Part shown: positions 51,612-59,030 of the stretch, piece by piece
Position numbering within the stretch: position 1 is the stretch's first letter
Layout of the letters: each line of letters begins with the position of its first letter
Source of the DNA: Pontiella sulfatireligans
Lineage (GTDB): Bacteria; Verrucomicrobiota; Kiritimatiellia; Kiritimatiellales; Pontiellaceae
Assembly (NCBI RefSeq): GCF_900890705.1
Contig: NZ_CAAHFH010000003.1
Coordinates: forward strand, 1 to 64,000
Length of the DNA stretch: 64,000 nucleotides
Direction: 5' to 3'
The notes under the pieces: generated by a model
What the model saw: only the letters and a program-made list of their open reading frames with translations
The model's database searches: none
What the model was told of the DNA's origin: nothing
Translations under genes and position numbers: made by a program

Positions 51612-53027
51612 ATGAAACATCTCTCAATCTTGTTCATCTCAGTAATCGTCGTCATTAGCGCATTCTCGGCCCAACGCCCGCCCAACTTCATCGTTATCTT
51701 TACCGACGACCAAGGCTATCAGGACGTCGGTTGCTTTGGATCGCCCGACATCGCCACCCCCAACCTCGACCAAATGGCGAAGGGGGGCATGCGCTTTACC
51801 GACTTCTACGTCGCCGCTCCCGTCTGCACCCCGTCGCGCGCCGCGCTGCTGACCGGAAAATATCCCAAACGCCTCGGCATGGCCAAAGGCGTGCTGTTCC
51901 CCCACTCCGGCAACAAGGGACTGCCGCCGAGCGAAATCACTATTGCCGACCACCTGAAGCAGAAAAACTATGCCACCGCCTGCATCGGCAAATGGCACCT
52001 CGGCCACTTGGATAAATATCTGCCGACCGCCCAGGGCTTCGACACCTACTACGGCGTGCCCTACTCCAACGACATGTGGCTCGCCCCCGAACTCAAGCCC
52101 GCGAAAAACATCCAATTGCTGGACGGCGTGACCATAGAGCAAATGAAAGCCATGGGCGCCAAGAAGCCTAAAAAAGAGGATCGCTCGAAAGTCCCGCTGA
52201 TGCGCAATAACGAGATTGTCGAATTCCCCGCCGACCAAGCCACCCTCACCAAGCGCTATGCCGAAGAAGCCGTTAAATTCATCGAGAAAAACAAAGACAA
52301 ACCCTTCTTTATCTACCTCACCCCCGCCATGCCGCACATCCCCCTCTTCGCCTCCCAAGCGTTCAAAGGGAAAAGCAAGGCCGGGCTCTACGGCGACACC
52401 ATCGAAGAGATCGACTGGGCCGTCGGCCAAATTAATCAGGCGCTGAAAAAGAATGGACTTGAAGACAACACCCTCGTCGTCTTCACGTCAGATAACGGCC
52501 CATGGCTCTCCCATGGCGACCACGGCGGACATGCCCTGCCCCTGCGCAACGGCAAAGGCTCCACCTTCGAAGGCGGACAGCGCGTCCCCTGCATCATGAA
52601 GATGCCCGGCACCATCCCCGCTGGCGCCACCTGCTCTGAAATGACCGGAACACTCGATCTGCTGCCCACCATTGGCAGCCTCGCCGGAGCACCGGTCGTC
52701 CACGCCATCGACGGCGCGGATGCGTCAGCACTCTTGAAAGGCGAACCCGGCGCAAAAGCGCCACGCGACTTTTTCCTCTACTACCTGCACAACGACAACC
52801 TCTCCGCCATCCGCATGGGCGATTGGAAACTGATCCTCTCCGTTCCGGCCATCTCCTATTCCCAGAAAGTTGAACCCAAAGATTACACCAAGGGGGAATT
52901 CGAGCCCGAGCTCTACAACCTCCGCGAAGATATCGGAGAAACCAAGAACCTCTACAAACAGCATCCCGAAATCGCCGCCAAGCTCCTAGCCCGTGCACAG
53001 ACCGAACACGAAAAGATCATCCAATGA
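51612..53027 (+). CDS. Arylsulfatase-like sulfatase (S1 family, CTPSR)
   Basis: The start is set at MKHLSILFISVIVVISAFSA, a signal peptide with AAGGGG 4 nt upstream. About 471 residues. Landmarks: PNFIVIFTDDQGYQDVGCFG, active site PVCTPSRAALLTGKYPKRLGM, GKWHLGHL, PFFIYLTPAMPHIPL, TSDNGPW and LYNLREDIGETKNL near the end. All S1 blocks are intact. It stands alone between housekeeping genes, away from the main carbohydrate region, so its substrate is not suggested by context. Confidence 0.93.
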   Translation: MKHLSILFISVIVVISAFSAQRPPNFIVIFTDDQGYQDVGCFGSPDIATPNLDQMAKGGMRFTDFYVAAPVCTPSRAALLTGKYPKRLGMAKGVLFPHSGNKGLPPSEITIADHLKQKNYATACIGKWHLGHLDKYLPTAQGFDTYYGVPYSNDMWLAPELKPAKNIQLLDGVTIEQMKAMGAKKPKKEDRSKVPLMRNNEIVEFPADQATLTKRYAEEAVKFIEKNKDKPFFIYLTPAMPHIPLFASQAFKGKSKAGLYGDTIEEIDWAVGQINQALKKNGLEDNTLVVFTSDNGPWLSHGDHGGHALPLRNGKGSTFEGGQRVPCIMKMPGTIPAGATCSEMTGTLDLLPTIGSLAGAPVVHAIDGADASALLKGEPGAKAPRDFFLYYLHNDNLSAIRMGDWKLILSVPAISYSQKVEPKDYTKGEFEPELYNLREDIGETKNLYKQHPEIAAKLLARAQTEHEKIIQ

Positions 53028-53163
53028 TCGGAAACCATAGATCGCTCTGACGAATGCGATGGAGGAAAGCTCGGTCATCTGAACCCAACGCTATCGATTA
53101 TGCAATCGACTCTTGCCGACCGGGCGTTGCAATGCCGCGGTGAATTGGTAGCATGATTCGGTT

Positions 53164-54093
53164 ATGACGATCAGAACTGTAGACGAACTCAACACGATCA
53201 TCCGCAACGGCGGCATTCAGGCCTATATCCAGCAGGAGGAAGAGGCTAAAAAGGTCCAGGTGGAAGCGATTGCCGGCGAAGTCGCAAAAAAGAAAAACGG
53301 CCTCAAGTGGATCTGGCTGGCAGGGCCGTCATCGGCGGGAAAGACGACATTTACGCATCAGCTCAGCAACGCTTTGAACCGGCAAGGCATCCCGACGCAT
53401 GCCATCTCGCTCGACAACTATTTCGTAAACCGCGAGTTGACCCCGCGGAACTCCAAGGGCGAACACGACTACGAGCATATCGAGGCCATCGACCTCCCGC
53501 TGCTGAAGCGCCATCTGGAAAAACTGGACAACGGCCATACGGTCGAGATGCCGCACTTTAAGTTTCTGCATGGCCGCCGCGAGTTCCGCAACGACATCGT
53601 CCGCCTTGCTCCGGGCGAGCTGGCCCTGATTGAAGGCATTCACGGACTCAACCCGCGCATCACCTCGTTTGTCGACCCCATGCATGCGCTGAAAATCTAC
53701 ATCGGCGCGCGCACCACGCTGCTGCTGGCCGGCGGCGAACGAATTTCCAGCACCAACCACAGAATGCTGCGCCGCATGATTAGGGACCACAACTTCCGCG
53801 GGAACCTCGTCGAGAAAACCTTCAGCCTTTGGCCCTCGGTCCGGGCGGGCGAGGATAAATGGATTTTCCCATTCCAGCCCTTGGCGGACCACGAATACAA
53901 CTCGGCGCTGGGCTACGAAATTTCGGTTCTAAAGCCTTTGGTCGAGCCGCTGATCCGGGCGCTTCCCAACACGCATCCGGGATGCATAAAGGCCAAGGAA
54001 CTGCTGGAGTTCCTTGGCCTTTTTGAAGCCATAGACAAAACGCGGGTTCCGGCCGATTCCATTCTTCAGGAATTCATCGAAACCCCGCGCTGA
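53164..54093 (+). CDS. Uridine kinase / phosphoribulokinase-family protein
   Basis: The product has 309 residues. P-loop WLAGPSSAGKTTFTHQLSNAL near residue 57, then AISLDNYFVNRE and HDYEHIEAIDLPLLKRHL (substrate and Mg region), and ALIEGIHGLN (Walker-B-like). This is the C-terminal kinase module that follows a ThrRS-like TGS domain in longer bacterial relatives; here that domain is missing and only about 45 residues precede the P-loop. It probably phosphorylates a nucleoside. The start is ATG with no strong ribosome site. Confidence 0.8.
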   Translation: MTIRTVDELNTIIRNGGIQAYIQQEEEAKKVQVEAIAGEVAKKKNGLKWIWLAGPSSAGKTTFTHQLSNALNRQGIPTHAISLDNYFVNRELTPRNSKGEHDYEHIEAIDLPLLKRHLEKLDNGHTVEMPHFKFLHGRREFRNDIVRLAPGELALIEGIHGLNPRITSFVDPMHALKIYIGARTTLLLAGGERISSTNHRMLRRMIRDHNFRGNLVEKTFSLWPSVRAGEDKWIFPFQPLADHEYNSALGYEISVLKPLVEPLIRALPNTHPGCIKAKELLEFLGLFEAIDKTRVPADSILQEFIETPR

Positions 54094-54097
54094 AAGC

Positions 54098-55522
54098 TTA
54101 GTCTAACGTTACGACAACGAAGCGCGAACTGCGGCCGTCGTTGACAAGCAGCAGCACCCGGCCCGTATCCTCGCTGGCAGCCAAAGCTTCCTTGAAATCG
54201 TTCAGATCGGCGACCGGCCTGCGGTTGACGCTGGTAATGAGCTGTCCAGGTGTTAGACCGGCCCGCCAAGCAGCGCCACCCTGCTCCACCTTGGTGACCA
54301 CAACCGCGTCAAAACCCTCGACACCAAGCTGGCGGGCGCCATCGGCATCCAGAGTCTCGGCAGTTAGGCCAAGCTTGTCGTAGATCTCAGTCTCAACATC
54401 GCCTCCGGCAATGTCCGCGCCCTCCATCTCCTTGGTAATGGCGGAAACATGCTTATACTTTCCATCGCGGAATATTTTCAGATCGATCTTGGTATTGGGC
54501 GGTATGGAGGCCACGCGGTTGCGGAACGCGCCCACCTTGCCCGCCTTTACGCCTTCGATCTCCACCACAATGTCGCCGCCTTCAATTCCGGCTTCTTCAG
54601 CGGCGGAGCCTTCCACCACCTGCGAAATCAAAATACCGCCGGATTCTTCCAGCCCAAAGCTCTTGGCCAGGTCTTCATCGACCTCCTGGATGAACACGCC
54701 GAGGATACTGCGCGTCACCTTGCCGAACTTGATGAGCTGATCCTTGATCTGGATGGCTTGGTTCACCGGAATGGCGAATCCAATGCCCATATAGCCTCCA
54801 GTGCGCGTGTAAATGGCGGTGTTTATACCTACCACCTTGCCGTCGATGTTCAGCAACGGCCCACCGGAGTTGCCGGGGTTGATGGCAGCGTCGGTCTGAA
54901 TAAAGTTTCCGTATTCAGCGATGCCGGTCTCGGCCCGCCCCTTCGCGCTGACAATGCCCGCGGTAACGGTTTGAGAGAGGCCGAACGGATTGCCGGCGGC
55001 AAGAACCCACTCGCCCACCTCCAGCGCATCGGAATCGCCCAGCTCAAGACACGGCAGATCTTCGCCGTCTTCGATTTTGATCAGAGCAACCTCCGACTTC
55101 GGGTCTGTGCCAATCATCGTGGCGTCGAACTTGCGGCCATCACCGAGTGTCACGGTAATGCGGTCGGCCTCCTTCACCACATGGTTATTGGTCAGGATGT
55201 AGCCGTCCTTGGAAATAATGAAACCTGAGCCTTGGCCTTGCTGGCTGTATTTTCGGGGCTCGGCCTCTTCCGGAACACCGTAGCTGCGATAGCGCCCGCC
55301 GCCGAAAAACTCTTCGAACGGATTCTGGCGGTATGCGCGCTGCGGTACTTCAACCACAGTTTCCACATCCACAAAAACAACCGCCGGCAAGGCTTCCTTC
55401 GCGATCTGCGAAAATGCGCTTCCCGTCTCCTTCAGCACATTGATCTTACCTGCTTCCACGACGTTTACCGACAGTGAGGCCGCCGCAACAATTCCCGCTA
55501 AAAACAATCCATGAGTACGCAT
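54098..55522 (-). CDS. htrA: HtrA/DegP-family periplasmic serine protease
   Basis: The product has 474 residues with signal peptide MRTHGLFLAGIVAAASLSVNV. Catalytic triad: His in ILTNNHVVKEAD (about 114), Asp in DPKSEVALIK (about 140) and Ser in NPGNSGGPLL (about 219). Two PDZ domains follow (about 275-365, VFIQEVDEDLAKSFG; about 385-470, GLTPGQLITSVNRRPVADL). The arrangement is that of DegP/DegQ, which degrade or refold envelope proteins. It is a separate unit, 125 bp after the pseudopilin gene. Confidence 0.94.
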   Translation of the reverse strand: MRTHGLFLAGIVAAASLSVNVVEAGKINVLKETGSAFSQIAKEALPAVVFVDVETVVEVPQRAYRQNPFEEFFGGGRYRSYGVPEEAEPRKYSQQGQGSGFIISKDGYILTNNHVVKEADRITVTLGDGRKFDATMIGTDPKSEVALIKIEDGEDLPCLELGDSDALEVGEWVLAAGNPFGLSQTVTAGIVSAKGRAETGIAEYGNFIQTDAAINPGNSGGPLLNIDGKVVGINTAIYTRTGGYMGIGFAIPVNQAIQIKDQLIKFGKVTRSILGVFIQEVDEDLAKSFGLEESGGILISQVVEGSAAEEAGIEGGDIVVEIEGVKAGKVGAFRNRVASIPPNTKIDLKIFRDGKYKHVSAITKEMEGADIAGGDVETEIYDKLGLTAETLDADGARQLGVEGFDAVVVTKVEQGGAAWRAGLTPGQLITSVNRRPVADLNDFKEALAASEDTGRVLLLVNDGRSSRFVVVTLD

Positions 55523-55647
55523 TCTATATCTCCTGGTTAAGGTTCAATTTCTAAATACGAAGATTTAGAGCACGAATTGGAGATAGCGTTCAAAGTTTGT
55601 AAAAATTCTGCCGCAGGAACGGCGTGGGGCCGCCATTTATGAACCGG

Positions 55648-56178
55648 CTAGCGCCAGCTTTTAACGATATCGTTGGTGCTGATGGAACCTTTCAGCCAGT
55701 AGAGCCCGAACGAGGCAACGGCCACTTTTCGGCGAACGGTTTCGTTGCCGAAAACCAGCTCGCCGTCATAGTCGGTATCGAGTGCAATCCGGTATTGTTT
55801 GCCCCATGGATCCACAAAATTTCCGTCGGCGGACGGGCTCGACTGCGGATCCAGAAAAACCATCTTCGCCGGATTTTCCGCCAGCTCTGCATCAGCGTCA
55901 AACGTGAGGATTGAAATGATCAACTTGCTGTTTTCCTTCGAATCCGAATCGTCGCTATCTTCAAAAACGAGGTCGCTGCCAAACTCAACGGGGAGCTTTC
56001 CATATTTGCTCACATAGGATTTAACGGCTGTTTCGATGGATTTCATCTCCACCATGGCCTGGGCCTTCTTCGCGCTGATGCGCGCGTTGCGGAGGCCTTT
56101 CGAACCCAAGGTGATGAGGAGCGCCAGAATGGCGATCACCACCAGCAGTTCAATCAAAGTAAAACCGTTTTTGTTCAT
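55648..56178 (-). CDS. Type IV pilin-like / type II secretion pseudopilin
   Basis: The product has 176 residues. MNKNGFTLIELLVVIAILALLITLGSKG is a prepilin leader: cleavage after G, then F-T-L-I-E with Glu5. The rest has the GspG-like YVSKYGKLPVEFG and FVDPWGKQYRIALDTDYDG ends. It is the last gene of the fabZ-lpxA run, 3 bp after the second pilin-like gene. No assembly ATPase or secretin is in the window. Confidence 0.9.
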   Translation of the reverse strand: MNKNGFTLIELLVVIAILALLITLGSKGLRNARISAKKAQAMVEMKSIETAVKSYVSKYGKLPVEFGSDLVFEDSDDSDSKENSKLIISILTFDADAELAENPAKMVFLDPQSSPSADGNFVDPWGKQYRIALDTDYDGELVFGNETVRRKVAVASFGLYWLKGSISTNDIVKSWR

Positions 56179-56181
56179 GAT

Positions 56182-56580
56182 CTAGTATTCCGCCGAGGAC
56201 GGATTGATGTTGTCATAGTCGCTGTCGGCGACCGGCCCCTCCGACCAAATGCGGTACAGGAACCGGTTGCTGCAGACGTAGATATAGGCGCGGCCCCAAG
56301 GATCGGTCAGCGTAACGCCCTCGACCGCATTGGTCAGAAAACCGGAGGCATCGAGCGCGTGAACTTCCATCGCATTTTCGCTCGCCGGATAGCGGCCGTA
56401 TTCCACGCGGTATTCGTTCAGCGCCGTGCGCAGCTTTTCAAGATCGGCCTTCGCGCGGCTTTCCTTGGCCTGCCGGCGGGCCAGGCTGTAGCCCTTGGCC
56501 CCCAGTCCAGCGAGGATGGCGATGATCGCCATCACCGCCAGTAGCTCAAGAAGTGTAAAACCGCGTCGTGTTCCACGCAT
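56182..56580 (-). CDS. GspG-like pseudopilin
   Basis: The product has 132 residues. The leader is RGFTLLELLAVMAIIAILAGLGAKG; the body LNEYRVEYGRYPASENAMEV and TDPWGRAYIYVCSN is the GspG pattern, with Ca-loop-like acidic residues near the end (DSDYDN). It lies 8 bp after lpxA and 3 bp before another pseudopilin, so it is transcribed with lipid A genes, an unusual arrangement. Confidence 0.9.
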   Translation of the reverse strand: MRGTRRGFTLLELLAVMAIIAILAGLGAKGYSLARRQAKESRAKADLEKLRTALNEYRVEYGRYPASENAMEVHALDASGFLTNAVEGVTLTDPWGRAYIYVCSNRFLYRIWSEGPVADSDYDNINPSSAEY

Positions 56581-56588
56581 TGGAAAGC

Positions 56589-57362
56589 CTAGCGGGTGAT
56601 CCCCTTTTCAGAGGCGCGGCAGAACTCGATCAGGTGCTTGATTTCCGTCGTCTGCTCCACCTCGGCCTCGATCTTATCCAGCGCAACCGAAACCGGCGCG
56701 TCCTGGCGGTAGAGGATGCGGTAGGCTTCTTTGATCGCCTTGCGCCCGTTTTCATCGACCCCGCGCCGCTCCATCCCGATCTTATTGAAGCTGCGAACCT
56801 GAATGGGATCCCCATGGGCAATCATGTAGGGCGGAACGTCTTTGTTTATTTTCGACATTGCACCGATATAGGCCATCGCGCCAACACGCATAAATTGAAC
56901 AATTCCAACCGATCCTTCAATCGTTGCCATATCCTCAATAACCACATGCCCGGCAATCTGGCAGGCATTGACAATGACCACATCATTTCCAATATGGCAG
57001 CAGTGGGCAATGTGTGAATAAGCCAGAATATGACAATTATTGCCCACCGTCGTAAAATCGCCGTCGTTCGTGGCGGCGTTGATCGTGACATATTCACGAA
57101 TCGTGTTGTTGTCGCCGATCTTCACCCCCGGCAGGCCACCCTTGAACTTGAGATCCTGCGTGCGCCCGCCCAGCACGGCAAACGGCGAAACCCGGTTGCC
57201 TTCGCCGATGATGGTTTTACCGGCAACGACAACGTGCGAAATCAACTCGGTGCCACTTCCGATCACCGCCTCAGCGCTGACGGTGCAATACGGCCCGACA
57301 ATGGCGTCAGCGGCAATCTGGGCGCCCTCGGCCACAATGGCTGTTGGATGAATCTGCGCCAT
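56589..57362 (-). CDS. lpxA: UDP-N-acetylglucosamine acyltransferase LpxA
   Basis: The product has 257 residues, the usual length. Left-handed beta-helix hexapeptides run from IHPTAIVAEGAQIAADAIVG, with HILAYSHIAHCCHIGNDVVI (catalytic His region) and QIAGHVVIEDMATIEGSVGI; a helical C-terminus follows (AYRILYRQDAPV). It adds the first acyl chain in lipid A synthesis, showing a Gram-negative envelope. It is 3 bp after fabZ. Confidence 0.96.
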   Translation of the reverse strand: MAQIHPTAIVAEGAQIAADAIVGPYCTVSAEAVIGSGTELISHVVVAGKTIIGEGNRVSPFAVLGGRTQDLKFKGGLPGVKIGDNNTIREYVTINAATNDGDFTTVGNNCHILAYSHIAHCCHIGNDVVIVNACQIAGHVVIEDMATIEGSVGIVQFMRVGAMAYIGAMSKINKDVPPYMIAHGDPIQVRSFNKIGMERRGVDENGRKAIKEAYRILYRQDAPVSVALDKIEAEVEQTTEIKHLIEFCRASEKGITR

Positions 57363-57365
57363 GTT

Positions 57366-57797
57366 TTACGCTCCGTAGCCGAACATCAAATCTGCCTGGC
57401 TGGCCAGTTCGTCGCCAACATAGGACTTGCCAGAAACCACCGCCATGCGCGAGCGCATCCGCGTGACAACAATCTCCATGCGCAAGACATCGCCCGGAAC
57501 CACTTTGCGGCGGAACTTGGCTTTGTCGATCGACATGAAGTAGGCAATCTGGCCTTCCTTGTCGTTCACCTTGTTCAACAGGATGCCGGCAATTTGCGCC
57601 ATGGCCTCGAGCTGCATAACACCGGGCATGATTGGCTCGCTCGGAAAATGCCCCTGAAAGAACGGCTCGTTGAAGGTCAGGTTTTTGAACCCCACAATCT
57701 TCTGTTCCTCCACATCCAACTCCGTAATGCGGTCCACCAGCATAAACGGATAGCGGTGCGGCAATATCGACAGAATCTCATTAACATCCATAATCAT
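57366..57797 (-). CDS. fabZ: 3-hydroxyacyl-ACP dehydratase FabZ
   Basis: The product has 143 residues. ILPHRYPFMLVDRITELD and the active-site helix GHFPSEPIMPGVMQLEAMAQIAG (catalytic His and Glu) are diagnostic. AGGAG lies 7 nt before the ATG. It supplies unsaturated acyl-ACP in fatty acid synthesis and shares 3-hydroxyacyl-ACP with LpxA, which explains the fabZ-lpxA pairing. Confidence 0.95.
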   Translation of the reverse strand: MIMDVNEILSILPHRYPFMLVDRITELDVEEQKIVGFKNLTFNEPFFQGHFPSEPIMPGVMQLEAMAQIAGILLNKVNDKEGQIAYFMSIDKAKFRRKVVPGDVLRMEIVVTRMRSRMAVVSGKSYVGDELASQADLMFGYGA

Positions 57798-58027
57798 CAG
57801 CTCTCTCCTGTTTGTTGTATATAGCTGCTGAGTTTAGGGATTACCCCGCACTCACTCAATGCTTTTCTTCCCATCCAGCAGAGCCTGCGGATAAAACGGA
57901 TGCTGGGCACATGCCGGTTCGTTCTACAGTTGCAACACCAGTCCAATTGAAGCGGCAAAATACCATTAAAATATAAATGGCACTTTTTATGCGTCGAGTG
58001 TCTATACCAACTGAAAGGAGCAAGAAA

Positions 58028-58213
58028 ATGAGCATCCAGATTACAGTGCCATGGAAAATCCGACTCCGCTCGTCAGAATCGCAAGAACTGGAAAGCAAGC
58101 ACTGGTGGAACCGGAAAAGATGCAATGATTCCGAGGAGGGGCATGCCCTGTCGCATGAGGACGATCTCGATCACCTTGGCGCCCTCCATAAAACCCAGCA
58201 CCAAAAACGCTGA
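58028..58213 (+). CDS. Small hypothetical protein
   Basis: This is a 61-codon frame MSIQITVPWKIRLRSSES..., hydrophilic and rich in His, Lys and Arg. AAGGAG lies 7 nt before the ATG, a better site than most genes here have, and TTGAAG with AATATA at a 17-bp spacing lies upstream. I recognise no family. Evidence for translation is the ribosome site alone. Confidence 0.4.
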   Translation: MSIQITVPWKIRLRSSESQELESKHWWNRKRCNDSEEGHALSHEDDLDHLGALHKTQHQKR

Positions 58214-58317
58214 TCGGGGTTTTATAGAAAAAACAGTTCGTAATCACCAGCCGGTGAATTGTCCCGCATAGTGCAGAGGGTCGCGCGCCTGACCGGTTTT
58301 TGCCGATGCCGGAAAAT

Positions 58318-58795
58318 TTACGCCTTCTTCACAAACTCCGACTTCAGCTTCATGGCACCGAAACCGGTTATTTTGCAGTCGATGTTGTGGTCGCCCTCGA
58401 CAAGCCGGATGTTTTTAACCTTGGTGCCGACCTTTAGATCCGACTGCGCGCCTTTGACTTTAAGCCCCTTGACGATAGTCACCGAATCGCCGTCGGCCAA
58501 AACATTGCCGTGGGCATCGAGAACAGAAAGCCCGGCCGCTGCGTCCGGTCAGCAGCGAAGCGCGGGTCGGGCTGCAGACCGAGGCGGCGACAAAGAAGCC
58601 GGCCATAGCATCCAGCTCCGGGGTCTTGAGCGTCGAGTGGCCATAATAGCCGACATCGCCCCAGCCCTGATCGTCGGAGATGATGTTGGGATGCGGCAGC
58701 GGCTTTTTCCCCAGCACCGTCAGCTGATAGGCACTCGTCGCCCCGGCAGCGCCAGCGGCGGCGGAAAAGCATTTCATAAAATGGCGACGCTGCAT
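58318..58795 (-). pseudogene. Sulfatase N-terminus joined to a YjdM (PhnA-like) C-terminus
   Basis: The 5' part starts MQRRHFMKCFSAAAGAAG, a Tat-type leader with GAGG 7 nt upstream, then DDQGWGDVGYYG and the active site SVCSPTRASLLTGRSG. Directly after, in another frame, comes LSVLDAHGNVLADGDSVT and KVGTKVKNIRLVEGDHNIDC to KLKSEFVKKA, the C-terminal domain of the YjdM/PhnA-like zinc-ribbon protein, without its zinc ribbon. A deletion has fused two unrelated genes out of frame. The YjdM tail could be started at a TTG but lacks a ribosome site. Confidence 0.8.
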
Positions 58796-58841
58796 GTTGG
58801 TACCTCTTGTTTCCAATGTCTGGACGTTACTGAACAGACGC

Positions 58842-58884
58842 TTCCAAGGATTGGAAATTCCCGCCTGCCTTCCAAGGATTGGAA
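58842..58884. repeat. Two TTCCAA-GGA-TTGGAA palindromes in tandem
   Basis: Exact copies at 58842-58856 and 58870-58884, 28 bp apart, upstream of the chimeric pseudogene. The flanks of the second copy are shared with the block at 61608. Confidence 0.85.
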
Positions 58885-58982
58885 GTTTTCCGTAGAAGAG
58901 ATGTCCTCGTCGCTTTCCGGCAGGACGGGCGGCGTGACGGCGACAACGCGATGGAGCATCGCGGCTACATTGCCGGACCAAT

Positions 58983-59009
58983 AAAAAAGGCCGCCCGCGG
59001 CGGCCTTTT
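58983..59009 (-). terminator. Terminator after the PEP-CTERM passenger gene
   Basis: GGCCGCC-GCG-GGCGGCC followed by TTTTTT on the minus strand, about 25 nt after the stop. It also has a T tract on the plus strand and may be bidirectional. Confidence 0.9.
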
Positions 59010-59030
59010 CAATTTTTATTGTATGATCGA

